From: Acidobacteriota bacterium
GTDB taxonomy: Bacteria > Acidobacteriota > Vicinamibacteria > Marinacidobacterales > Marinacidobacteraceae
Reading direction: 5' to 3'
NCBI GenBank assembly: GCA_022828085.1
Contig: JAJEIY010000083.1
Location: 1-64,000, forward strand
DNA length: 64,000 nucleotides
A program made the position numbers and the translations under genes. Shown here one piece after another: positions 16,421 through 24,444 of the stretch. Numbering within the stretch: position 1 is the stretch's first letter; every line of letters begins with the position of its first letter. Below the pieces are notes generated by a model. The model worked only from the letters and a program-made list of their open reading frames with translations. It was not told the origin of the DNA and searched no databases.

Positions 16421-17226
16421 GCGGCGCTCTCCGCGCTGACGTCCCGCCGGTCGCCCTCACCATCGCCGGGTCCGACTCCGGTGGCGGGGCCGGCATCCAG
16501 GCCGACCTGAAGACCTTCGCCGCCCATGGGGTGTACGGCCTTTCGGCGATCACCGCGGTCACCGCGCAGAACACCGTCGCGGTGACCGGTGTCCAGGAGA
16601 TCGAGCCGGAACTGGTGTCTTCCCAGATCGCCGCGGTGGTCTCCGACTTTCCGGTTGGCGCCGCGAAGACCGGCATGCTGTCCTCCGCGGCGATCATCCG
16701 GGCGGTGGCGAAGGCGGTGGACGACCACGAGTTGCGGGTCGTCGTGGATCCGGTGATGGTCGCGAAGAGCGGCGACCGGCTGCTGCGGGCGGACGCGGTG
16801 GATGCGCTCCGGGACGACCTCCTGCCGCGGGCGGCGCTCTTGACCCCGAACGTGCCCGAGGCTTCCGACCTGACCGGTCTTCGGGTAGAAAACGAGGATG
16901 AGATGCAGGCCGCCGGTGAAAGGCTCCTGGGGATGGGCGCCCGGGCGGTGCTCATGAAGGGGGGTCACCTGAACGGCGACGCGGTGGTGGATCTCTTCCT
17001 CGAGGGGAGCCGCGTCGTCCGTCTCCGGGGTCACCGGATCCACACCCGCGCTACCCACGGGACCGGCTGTACGCTGTCGGCCGCCGTGGCGGCGAACCTC
17101 GCGCTCGGCCGCACCCTGCCCGTAGCGGTGAAGCGGGCGCGTCAGTACCTGCGGACGGCGATGCTGCGGGCCGCCCCCCTCGGCCAGGGACACGGCCCAC
17201 TGGGACATCTCCCACCACCGTCCTGA
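16417..17226 (+). CDS. thiD: Hydroxymethylpyrimidine/phosphomethylpyrimidine kinase
   Basis: This 269-residue kinase of the ribokinase fold phosphorylates HMP and HMP-phosphate in thiamine synthesis or salvage. It carries ALTIAGSDSGGGAGIQADLK at the N-terminus (substrate and ribokinase signature) and IHTRATHGTGCTLSAAVAAN at the C-terminus (anion hole and catalytic Asp region; here Gly-Cys in THGTGC). Length fits ThiD. GTG 16417 overlaps the preceding stop and its own stop overlaps the moaE ATG as TGATG. No TPP riboswitch or other thi gene is adjacent, so it is expressed from an unrelated operon. Confidence 0.92.
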   Translation: MSGALRADVPPVALTIAGSDSGGGAGIQADLKTFAAHGVYGLSAITAVTAQNTVAVTGVQEIEPELVSSQIAAVVSDFPVGAAKTGMLSSAAIIRAVAKAVDDHELRVVVDPVMVAKSGDRLLRADAVDALRDDLLPRAALLTPNVPEASDLTGLRVENEDEMQAAGERLLGMGARAVLMKGGHLNGDAVVDLFLEGSRVVRLRGHRIHTRATHGTGCTLSAAVAANLALGRTLPVAVKRARQYLRTAMLRAAPLGQGHGPLGHLPPPS

Positions 17227-17657
17227 TGGAACGATTCCGGATCACCGCCGAACCGCTGGACGAGCACGCCATCGCTGAGGGACTCTCCACCTCCGAGGAC
17301 GGCGCGGTCGTCGTCTTCTCGGGGATCGTGCGCGCCCGCAACAAGGGGCGGAAGGTGCTGCATCTCGAGTACGAGGCGTACGAGGCCATGGTCTACCCGG
17401 TGTTCGAGCGGGTGGCGGAGGACGTGAGCCGGCGCTTCGGAGTCGAGCGCCTGCGGATCCACCACCGGATCGGGCGGGTGGACATCGGCGAGTCCAGCGT
17501 CCTGGTCGCGGCCGCCTCGCCGCACCGCGGCAGCGCCTTCGAGGCGGCCCGCCACACCATGAACGAGATCAAGCGCATCGTGCCCATCTGGAAGCGCGAG
17601 TTCTTCGAGGGTGGGGACGTCTGGGTGGAGGGACCGAAGGAGCCCGTAACCGAATGA
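17226..17657 (+). CDS. moaE: Molybdopterin synthase catalytic subunit
   Basis: MoaE is 143 residues long and inserts sulfur into precursor Z (cPMP) together with thiocarboxylated MoaD. Family motifs are present: VVVFSGIVRARNKG, the conserved HHRIGRVDIGESSVLVAAAS, SPHRGSAFEA and the active-site lysine segment IVPIWKREFF. ATG overlaps the thiD stop; the stop overlaps moaD as ATGA. Molybdenum-cofactor synthesis in the organism is implied, but other moa genes are outside this window. Confidence 0.93.
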   Translation: MERFRITAEPLDEHAIAEGLSTSEDGAVVVFSGIVRARNKGRKVLHLEYEAYEAMVYPVFERVAEDVSRRFGVERLRIHHRIGRVDIGESSVLVAAASPHRGSAFEAARHTMNEIKRIVPIWKREFFEGGDVWVEGPKEPVTE

Positions 17658-17911
17658 CCGGGTCTGCCGCGGTGACGGTGCTGCTCTTCGCGGCGGCGCG
17701 CGAGGCTGCGGGAAGGGGGCGCCTGGAGGTCCCCCATCGCGAGGGACTCACCGCCGCCGATGTCTGGAAGAACCTGGAGAGCGAGCGACCCGCCCTGGCG
17801 CCGCTGGCCGGCTCCGTCAGCGTCGCGGTGAACCACCGCTTCGTCCCGCGGGACACGCTGCTCGCCGCCGGCGACGAACTGGCCTTCCTCCCTCCGGTCA
17901 GCGGCGGCTGA
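17654..17911 (+). CDS. moaD: Molybdopterin synthase sulfur carrier subunit
   Basis: This 85-residue ubiquitin-like (beta-grasp) sulfur carrier ends in the required C-terminal Gly-Gly (PPVSGG). The run DELAFLPPVSGG is typical of MoaD. The glycine carboxylate is adenylated and thiolated by MoeB-type enzymes, then supplies sulfur to MoaE. Its start overlaps moaE by ATGA, so the two subunits are translationally coupled. It ends 23 bases before the convergent PIN-domain toxin. Confidence 0.92.
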   Translation: MTGSAAVTVLLFAAAREAAGRGRLEVPHREGLTAADVWKNLESERPALAPLAGSVSVAVNHRFVPRDTLLAAGDELAFLPPVSGG

Positions 17912-17934
17912 ACGCGCCTTCCTCGTCCGGGCGT

Positions 17935-18354
17935 CTATCCCCAACGCTCCACTCGGAGGCCCTCGAACCAGCCGAAATCCCTCTGATTCAAGGTGACCAG
18001 CGTGAGATCGTTGACGCGGGCGATGGCAGCGATCTGGCCGTCGACGAACGGGGGAGTCTGGCCGGCCTTCGCGAGCCTCGCACGTTCACGGGCATGCCAT
18101 TCCGCCGCTCGCCGGTCGTAGTCGAGGATCGGCAGACTCGCCAGGACGACTTCGACCAGGTAGGACTCGATCGAGTCGCGGCGCCGGGAGCGCGGCAGCC
18201 GTTCGCACCCGAACCGCAGTTCGTGCCAGACCGGCGCCGCGATCGCCGATTCGCCCTCGTGCCGCTCCAGCCAGCGGAGCACTTCGGCCGAGGGCGCCGG
18301 CCGGGTCGGCTCGGACACCACATCGGTATCGAGGAGGTAGCGAGGGGTCACCAC
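17935..18354 (-). CDS. vapC: PIN-domain ribonuclease toxin (VapC-like)
   Basis: This 139-residue PIN-fold protein shows YLLDTDVVSEP with the first catalytic aspartate, a mid-chain conserved WHELRFG glutamate, and C-terminal acidic residues in PFVDGQIAAIA and TLVTLNQRDFGWFEGL. VapC toxins are Mg-dependent RNases that cut tRNA or rRNA. It starts with GTG and overlaps the upstream antitoxin by 7 bases, the usual type II arrangement. All expected acidic positions appear intact, so the toxin is probably functional. Confidence 0.88.
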   Translation of the reverse strand: MVTPRYLLDTDVVSEPTRPAPSAEVLRWLERHEGESAIAAPVWHELRFGCERLPRSRRRDSIESYLVEVVLASLPILDYDRRAAEWHARERARLAKAGQTPPFVDGQIAAIARVNDLTLVTLNQRDFGWFEGLRVERWG

Positions 18355-18644
18355 TGAAAGTCCCGCCCCGGTGAGCGGTCACGCACAGCGGCAAAGATCT
18401 CGGCGGGGTCGAGGGCGAGCGCCGCGAGGTCGGTTTTCCGAACGAACGTCCGATACGCCTCCATGAAGCCCGGCCGCTTCGGCCCGAGCTGCGCGAACCG
18501 CTCGCTGCTGATGAGCACTGCCACGGATACGCCGCGCCGGCTGATCTCCACGGTGCGTCCATCCTCTGCCGCCCGGATCAGTGCCGGCAGGTTCCGGCGG
18601 GCGTCGGCGACCGAGTGACGGCGCTGTTGCTCCTTGGTGTTCAT
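18348..18644 (-). CDS. Phd/YefM-type antitoxin
   Basis: This 98-residue protein begins MNTKEQQRRHSVADARRNLP and contains LIRAAEDGRTVEISRRGVSV, the DNA-binding and dimerisation fold of Phd/YefM antitoxins. The C-terminal tail would wrap the PIN toxin. ATG 18644 is chosen; a second in-frame ATG lies 12 bases upstream (18656). Such antitoxins usually autorepress the pair. The combination is a Phd-type antitoxin with a VapC-type toxin, a common hybrid. Confidence 0.85.
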   Translation of the reverse strand: MNTKEQQRRHSVADARRNLPALIRAAEDGRTVEISRRGVSVAVLISSERFAQLGPKRPGFMEAYRTFVRKTDLAALALDPAEIFAAVRDRSPGRDFQW

Positions 18645-18690
18645 ATAGATGTACATTAGCGCCTCGCCCGCTCCGGGGGAAAGGATCGCC

Positions 18691-20043
18691 ATGCCGTTTC
18701 ATCGTCTTCTCGTTGTCGTCGCCGTCCTGGCCGTGGCCGCCGGGGCCGGCGCCCAGCCGCTCCCGCCCGGGATCACGCCGGAACTCGTGGACCGGGCCCG
18801 CGAGCTGCTCCGGAGCGTCCCCTTCGCCGACGGGCACAACGACCTGCCGAGTTCCCTGCTCGACGTGGTCCGCGGCGACCTCGATGCCCCCGGCGCCGAC
18901 CTGAGCCGGGTGCAGATGGAACTTCCCGCCGACATCCCGCGGCTCCGCGAGGGTGGGGTCGGCATGCAGTTCTGGTCGGCCTTCGTGGACACGGATTTCA
19001 TCGCCACCGGGGACTCGCTCCGGCAGGCGATCCGCCAGATCGACGTCATCCACAGGTTCGTGGACCGCTACGAGGACTTCGAGTTCGCCCTCACCGCCGA
19101 CGACATCGAGCGGGCGTACGCCGCCGGACGCATCGCCTCGATGATCGGCCTGGAGGGCGGGCACGCGATCGAGGGCTCCACCGCGGCGCTCCGGATGTTC
19201 TACGAACTGGGTGTCCGCTACATGACGCTGACCCACTTCCGGACCCACGACTGGGCGGACGCGGCGACCGACATTCCCTTGCACCGGGGCCTGTCGCCCT
19301 TCGGCGAGGAAGTGATCCGTGAGATGAACCGGCTCGGGATGTTCGTGGACCTCTCCCACGTGAGCGCCGAGACCATGCGCGACGCCATCCGGATCAGCGA
19401 GGCGCCGGTGCTCTACTCGCACTCGGGGGCCCGCGGGGTGAACGCCCATCCGCGCAACGTGCCCGACGACGTGCTGCGACTGCTGCCCGCGAACGGCGGG
19501 GTGGTGATGATGGACTTCATTCCCGGCTACGTAGTCCCCACGCCGCCCGAATGGCTGGCCCGCGAGGGCATCGAAGCCGAAGAAGACCGGGCCGCCATGG
19601 GGATGGGCGCCGCCGAGCCGGTCTGGGGAGCGCTCCGGAACCGCGAGCGCGAGCGCCTCCGCGCCGAGCTGGACGACGAGGGAGAGGTGATTCGGCTTCT
19701 CTCCCGCTGGGAGGCGGACAACCCGATGCCGCGCGGCGCGGTCTCGGACGTCGCGGCGCACATCGAGCACATCCGCGACATCGCCGGTCTCGCGCACATC
19801 GGGATCGGGTCCGACTACTACGACCCGGGCGGCCCCTCGATGGTCGAGGGACTCGAGCACGTGGACCGGTTCCCGGTGCTCTTCGCGGAGTTGCTGCGGC
19901 GGGGCTGGTCCGAGGACGACCTCCGCCAGATCGCCGCCGGCAACGTCCTGCGGGCGCTCAGGGAGGTGGAACGGGTCGCGGCGGAGCTCCAGGAGACGCG
20001 GTCCCCGTCCACCGCCGATCTCCGCGGCGTGGGAGCGCGGTAG
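18691..20043 (+). CDS. Secreted M19 family membrane dipeptidase
   Basis: This 450-residue zinc dipeptidase has a signal peptide (about residues 1-21, ending GAGA). Metal-binding elements are in order: FADGHNDLP (H49, D51), the bridging glutamate in IGLEGGHAIEG, VDLSHVSAETM, YSHSGARGVNAHPRN and IGIGSDYYD. Family members hydrolyse dipeptides and some D-amino-acid-containing dipeptides. The start is fixed by AAGGA seven bases before ATG. It is divergent from the toxin-antitoxin pair. Together with the M14 peptidase it suggests peptide scavenging. Confidence 0.9.
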   Translation: MPFHRLLVVVAVLAVAAGAGAQPLPPGITPELVDRARELLRSVPFADGHNDLPSSLLDVVRGDLDAPGADLSRVQMELPADIPRLREGGVGMQFWSAFVDTDFIATGDSLRQAIRQIDVIHRFVDRYEDFEFALTADDIERAYAAGRIASMIGLEGGHAIEGSTAALRMFYELGVRYMTLTHFRTHDWADAATDIPLHRGLSPFGEEVIREMNRLGMFVDLSHVSAETMRDAIRISEAPVLYSHSGARGVNAHPRNVPDDVLRLLPANGGVVMMDFIPGYVVPTPPEWLAREGIEAEEDRAAMGMGAAEPVWGALRNRERERLRAELDDEGEVIRLLSRWEADNPMPRGAVSDVAAHIEHIRDIAGLAHIGIGSDYYDPGGPSMVEGLEHVDRFPVLFAELLRRGWSEDDLRQIAAGNVLRALREVERVAAELQETRSPSTADLRGVGAR

Positions 20044-20075
20044 AGTCGGTTCGCTACGCAGCAACGGAGGTAGCA

Positions 20076-20306
20076 ATGACTCCTGACTCGAAGGACCGGA
20101 TCACATTCCATCTGCCGGCCCCTCTGCTGGAGGGTCTCGACAGCGTCGCCCGGTGCCACAGTCGCAGCCGGGCCGAGATCATCCGGCAGGCCATCGAGTG
20201 CTACCTCGAAGACTTCGAAGACCTCACCGTGGCATCGGAGCGTCTTCGGGATCCCAGGGATCCGGTGCTCGACTGGGATCAGGTCCGAGGTGGCCTACTC
20301 CGTTGA
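20076..20306 (+). CDS. Ribbon-helix-helix protein, orphan antitoxin-like
   Basis: This 76-residue protein has the RHH pattern: beta strand DRITFHLPAPLLEGLD, then helices with SRSRAEIIRQAIECYLED. It resembles CopG/RelB-type antitoxins and small repressors. A perfect GGAGG precedes the ATG by 6 bases. No toxin follows (41 bases to the convergent mrfB end) and none precedes it; the M19 gene is 32 bases upstream on the same strand. It may be a lone regulator or the remnant of a toxin-antitoxin locus. Confidence 0.78.
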   Translation: MTPDSKDRITFHLPAPLLEGLDSVARCHSRSRAEIIRQAIECYLEDFEDLTVASERLRDPRDPVLDWDQVRGGLLR

Positions 20307-20346
20307 GCCGGGGGCGCCGGGGTGAGAACGCGATCCGCGAGGGTAA

Positions 20347-21783
20347 TCAGTCCATCCGGCCGCGTAGCCGGGCGGCGCGCCGTTCGAGCTCCTTCCGGTA
20401 GCGGCGGCTCGTTTCCCGGCCCATCTCGATCCGGGGAAGCCGTTCCAGCGCGTCCTCGACGTGGGTGAGGGCGCGCGCCGGTTCCTTCCGCTGGTGCTCT
20501 TCGTGCTTCGCGAGCCAGACGAGCACGTCCAGCCGCTCCCGGGAATCGACGATGCTGACCCGGCGCCAGAGTTCGATCGCGCCGTCCCAGTCGCCGAGCT
20601 GCTTTCGCCGCTCCCCGAGGTCCAGCAGGCAGCGGTCGCGGTTCCGGCCTGAGAGCCCGGCGGAAAGCGCCCGCTCCAGCAGCGGGATGGCCACTTCCGA
20701 CTCCCCCCGGCGCCAGAAGTGGTGTCCAGCGCCGTGCAGGTCCGCGGGATCGTCGCTGTACCAGTCCTCGTCCATCCGCTCGAGCGCCCTCAGTGCGAGC
20801 GCGGCCAGCGTGACGATGTCGTAGCGGTTGTGCGCCAGCACCGATTCCATGGCGGGGTGGTGTCCGTAGCGGAGGAAGTCGAAGAACACCTGGGGGATGC
20901 GGTCCCCTGGGATGTCGTCGTCGCGTTCGACCTCGAGGAGCTCCCGTTCCAGCGTGGAAAGGCGGGCGTTCTCGTGGCGCGGCTTGAACAGCCGGCGCGC
21001 CGGATGCAGCAGATCCAGATGGCGCGCGTCCCGGAAGGGGGAACGCACGCCGTTCAACGCGAAGCGGGTTTCGAGCAGCGGAAGGTCGAAACTCCCCCCG
21101 TTGTAGGTCACGAGGTCGCGGCGGCCGGCCGCCAGGACCGTCAGTTCCTCCAGCATGGCGGCTTCCCCCAGCGGATTGCGCAGGAGGAACTGCGTGACCC
21201 GGAAGCGGTCCTCTTCCACGAAGCCGACGCCGATCAGGAAGGCGAAGGTGCCGGTGCCGCCGGCGAGTCCGCTGGTCTCGGTGTCCAGGAAGAGGGCTCG
21301 GGACAGGTCCACGCCGGGCTCCTCGGGGCGGATCTGGAGGCGCGCCGCCGCCTCCTCGGAGACCTCCAGCAGGCGGACGAGGTCCTCGCCGCCGTAACGC
21401 GACGCCAGGGGGACGTCGTGGTCCTCCCGGGAGAAGGGTTCGTCCGCCGCCCGAGCCTCCGGCGCGGGGTCGGCTTCCCCGTCGTCCGCCTCGGGAGCGG
21501 CTCCAGGCTGGACCTCCCGGAGCGACGGCTGGCCATCCCCGGGCGAACCGATGCGGAGTTCCTTCCAGCCGCGCTCCGTCCGTCGTATGAGTTCCCGGGC
21601 TCGCGCCAGCCGGGCGGTCTTGTCGCTCCCGTGAGGTTCTTCCGGAATCCCCGCGGACGGCGGGTCCACAGAGGCTTCAGGAAGCGGCGCCTCCGCCGCC
21701 CGCTCCGGGCCAGCGACGCGGCCAACAACCCGCGCCCGGCTGCGCCGGAGCCGTTCCGCGAGGGAGCTTCGATGCGGCGCCAT
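20347..21783 (-). CDS. mrfB: MrfB/YprB-type DEDD exonuclease with TPR tail
   Basis: This 478-residue protein has a disordered N-terminus (about 1-155), then an RNase H-like DEDD exonuclease domain: FLDTETSGLAGGTG (D167, E169), VTYNGGSFDLPLLETRFA and HNRYDIVTLAAL. C-terminal TPR-like helices follow (RGESEVAIPLLERALSAG, KQLGDWDGAIELWRRV). Domain order matches B. subtilis YprB/MrfB, which acts with the MrfA helicase to repair mitomycin C adducts. It begins 8 bases after mrfA, and the two are surely one operon. Confidence 0.85.
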   Translation of the reverse strand: MAPHRSSLAERLRRSRARVVGRVAGPERAAEAPLPEASVDPPSAGIPEEPHGSDKTARLARARELIRRTERGWKELRIGSPGDGQPSLREVQPGAAPEADDGEADPAPEARAADEPFSREDHDVPLASRYGGEDLVRLLEVSEEAAARLQIRPEEPGVDLSRALFLDTETSGLAGGTGTFAFLIGVGFVEEDRFRVTQFLLRNPLGEAAMLEELTVLAAGRRDLVTYNGGSFDLPLLETRFALNGVRSPFRDARHLDLLHPARRLFKPRHENARLSTLERELLEVERDDDIPGDRIPQVFFDFLRYGHHPAMESVLAHNRYDIVTLAALALRALERMDEDWYSDDPADLHGAGHHFWRRGESEVAIPLLERALSAGLSGRNRDRCLLDLGERRKQLGDWDGAIELWRRVSIVDSRERLDVLVWLAKHEEHQRKEPARALTHVEDALERLPRIEMGRETSRRYRKELERRAARLRGRMD

Positions 21784-21791
21784 GGGTGGCG

Positions 21792-24221
21792 TCAGGGGAC
21801 GCTCGCGGCGGAAGTTGCGGGCGCCGTTTCTTCACGGCCCCGAATCCCCTCGAGAATGGCGAGCGCGGCGGCCTTGCCGTGGCGGCCGATCTCGCCCACC
21901 GGCCCCACGCACGACGGACATCCCGCCTGGCACGGGCAGCGCTCGATCAGCCCGAGCGTCTCGGCGAGCAGGGTGGCGCGGGACTCCCAGAGCGGCTCCG
22001 AGAAACCGATGCCCCCCGGATAGTTGTCGTAGATGAAGATCCGGGTCACCGCATCCGCTTCGCCAGGCCCCGCTTCCGCTGGTTCCGGGTGAGGCGCCCC
22101 GCCATCGCGCGAGCCTGTCCCGATGGCGGACCCGATGTCGTGGGCTTCGCACATGAGGAAGGTGGTCGCCACCGCGCGCATCGCGTTCCTGATCCCGCGG
22201 ATGCCGTCCCGGCGGTCTTCGGGACCGAAGGGAACCGCCGCCAGCACCTCGGGCGGAGCCTCGAGCCAGAACGCGGTGGTGTGCATCTCGACGGCGGGCA
22301 TGTCGAGTTCGCCGGAGCCGACGTTCTCGCCCGTGAAGAACTTGATCTTCTTGAAGCCGACGACCTGCTTGACGACGTGGACCTCGCCGTGGGCCGCCGG
22401 CGAGGACGGCTCCGGCGCCGCGGCGAAGGTGTCGAGGATCGTGACCTTCGTGTGGGTGACCGCGTCCGTGTAGTAGTCGCTCTCGATGGGGCGGACCTCG
22501 GCCCGGCGCTCCTGGTGGTCCAGCCGCTCGACGTAGTAGGTGTCGCTCTCGAGCATGTAGATGGCCTTCTCATGGAGCGTCGAATGGGCGCTCACGAAGT
22601 CCACTTCCGCGATGACCTTGCCGCTCTCCCGGTCGTGCACCACGAAGTTGTCGGAGCTGATGGAGCGCAGGCTCACGCTGTTCGCAGGGTAGGAGTCGGC
22701 AGTCCAGAACCACCGGTCGCCGGCCCGGTAGAGGATCTTCTCTTCTTCGAGCACCCCCAGAAGCTCCTCCAGGTTCTCGTCGCCGAACCTCTCCCCCTTG
22801 CGGAACGGCAGCTCGAAGGCGGCGCACTTGAGGTGCTCGATCAGGACCTGAAGGTTCTCCGGATTGATCAACCCCCGCTCGGGCGTCCCCTCGAAGAAGT
22901 AGTCCGGGTGCTGGATGACGAACTGGTTGACGGGGGTTGAGTTCGCCACCAGCACCGCCGCCGCGGTTCCACCGCGGCGTCCCGCCCGGCCCGCCTGCTG
23001 CCAGGTGGAGGCGATGGTTCCCGGGTAGCCGGAGATCACCGCCACGTCGAGGCTGCCGATGTCGATCCCCAGTTCCAGCGCGTTCGTGGAGACGACGCCG
23101 AGGACGCTCCCGTTCTTGATGCCGTCCTCGATCTCCCGCCGCTTCTTCGGCAGGTAGCCGCCCCGGTAGCCGCGGATCCGGTCGCTCCGGTCGGGACGGG
23201 TCTCGATGTCCTGCTTCAGGTACTTGACGAGCACCTCGGTCTGGGTGCGGGAGCGGGCGAACACGATCGTCTGCAGGTTGCCCTTCAGGAATCCCCCGGC
23301 AATCCGGCGGGTCTCGCCGAGCGCCGAGCGGCGGATCCCGAGTTCGGGGTTCACCACCGGGGGGTTGTAGAACAGGAAGAAGCGTTCCGGACGGGGGGCG
23401 CCGCTCCGGTCCACGAGCGAGATGGGACGTTCGGTGAGCCCCTCCGCCAATTCCCGCGGATTCGCGATGGTGGCGGAACTGAGAATGAACCGGGGTGCCG
23501 CGCCGTAGTGGGCGCACACCCGGCGGAGCCGCCGGAGCAGGTTGGCCAGATGGCTGCCGAACACCCCGCGGTAGGTGTGCATCTCGTCGATGACGACGAA
23601 GCGCAGGTTCTCGAAGAGCTTGGCCCACTTCGTGTGGTGGGGGAGGATGCCCGCATGGAGCATGTCCGGATTCGTGACCACGATGTGCGCCCGGGTGCGG
23701 ATGCTGCGCCGGGCGTCCCCCGGGGTGTCCCCGTCGTAGACATCGGCGCGGACGTCCTCCCCGAGCAGGTCCTTCAGGTCGAGGATCTCCTTCTTCTGGT
23801 CCTGCGAGAGCGCCTTGGTGGGGAACAGATAGAGCGCGCGGGCGTCGGGCTCCCGGAGGATCCGGTTGAGGACCGGCGCGTTGTAGCAAAGCGTCTTGCC
23901 GGAAGCGGTCGGGGTGACCGCGGCGACGTTCTCCCCCGCCTCGACCCGGTCGAGCACCTCCCGCTGGTGGGAATAGAGCGCTTCGACGCCCCGGCGGCGG
24001 TAGGCGTCGCGCAGGCGGGCGTCGATGTGCTCCGGAAAGTCCCGGTAGTCGCCGGGTTCCGCCGGGAAGTGGCGGAGCGCGGTGACTCCCCGGAGCGCGG
24101 CGCCGGCATCCAGTTCGGCCACCAGCGACCGGATCGCGGCGCGCCGCTCGGGCGCCGTGAGCGCGACCCCGGAAGCGCCGGAGCCTCTCCCGGGACCATC
24201 CAGGAGTGCAGCCGATTTCAT
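21792..24221 (-). CDS. mrfA: MrfA/YprA-type superfamily 2 helicase with four-cysteine C-terminus
   Basis: This 809-residue DEAD/DEAH-type helicase has Walker A TPTASGKT (103-110), motif II DEMH (212-215), motif III SSATIAN and motif VI QQAGRAGRRG. The C-terminal MrfA-associated Zn domain carries cysteines at 762, 764, 768 and 771 in RCPCQAGCPSC. B. subtilis MrfA unwinds DNA 3' to 5' in a UvrA-independent excision pathway for mitomycin lesions, and homologues occur across bacteria and fungi (Hrq1-like). The neighbouring mrfB strongly supports the assignment. The gene lies 95 bases downstream of selC on the same strand. Confidence 0.9.
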   Translation of the reverse strand: MKSAALLDGPGRGSGASGVALTAPERRAAIRSLVAELDAGAALRGVTALRHFPAEPGDYRDFPEHIDARLRDAYRRRGVEALYSHQREVLDRVEAGENVAAVTPTASGKTLCYNAPVLNRILREPDARALYLFPTKALSQDQKKEILDLKDLLGEDVRADVYDGDTPGDARRSIRTRAHIVVTNPDMLHAGILPHHTKWAKLFENLRFVVIDEMHTYRGVFGSHLANLLRRLRRVCAHYGAAPRFILSSATIANPRELAEGLTERPISLVDRSGAPRPERFFLFYNPPVVNPELGIRRSALGETRRIAGGFLKGNLQTIVFARSRTQTEVLVKYLKQDIETRPDRSDRIRGYRGGYLPKKRREIEDGIKNGSVLGVVSTNALELGIDIGSLDVAVISGYPGTIASTWQQAGRAGRRGGTAAAVLVANSTPVNQFVIQHPDYFFEGTPERGLINPENLQVLIEHLKCAAFELPFRKGERFGDENLEELLGVLEEEKILYRAGDRWFWTADSYPANSVSLRSISSDNFVVHDRESGKVIAEVDFVSAHSTLHEKAIYMLESDTYYVERLDHQERRAEVRPIESDYYTDAVTHTKVTILDTFAAAPEPSSPAAHGEVHVVKQVVGFKKIKFFTGENVGSGELDMPAVEMHTTAFWLEAPPEVLAAVPFGPEDRRDGIRGIRNAMRAVATTFLMCEAHDIGSAIGTGSRDGGAPHPEPAEAGPGEADAVTRIFIYDNYPGGIGFSEPLWESRATLLAETLGLIERCPCQAGCPSCVGPVGEIGRHGKAAALAILEGIRGREETAPATSAASVP

Positions 24222-24316
24222 GGGTCTGGGGTCAGGCGCCGGAGAAGTCCGATGCGTGCAGAAATCCCGCGGCTGAACGGCACTGTATCCGGCCCCGGTG
24301 ACAAATCACGCCACCC

Positions 24317-24414
24317 TGGCGGAAGCGTGTGGGAATCGAACCCACCATCCCGGGGACTAACCCGGAATCAACGGATTTGAAGTCCGCGGAGGCCGCCAGA
24401 CCCCATGCGCTTCC
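24317..24414 (-). tRNA. selC: tRNA-Sec (anticodon TCA)
   Basis: This 98-base tRNA is unusually long. On the minus strand the anticodon arm GCGGA-CTTCAAA-TCCGT gives anticodon TCA. The D stem has six pairs (GGGGTC/GGCCTC) with a four-base loop, there is a long variable arm (ATTCCGGG/CCCGGGAT), and the T arm is GTGGG/CCCAC. The acceptor GGAAGCG/CGCTTCC is extended by an apparent C-A mismatch at pair 8. GCCA is encoded at the 3' end. These are the hallmarks of bacterial selenocysteine tRNA, so the genome should decode UGA as selenocysteine. No selA, selB or selD is in the window. Confidence 0.93.
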
Positions 24415-24444
24415 AGGGGGAGGGGATCCCGGTGGATCACCGGT

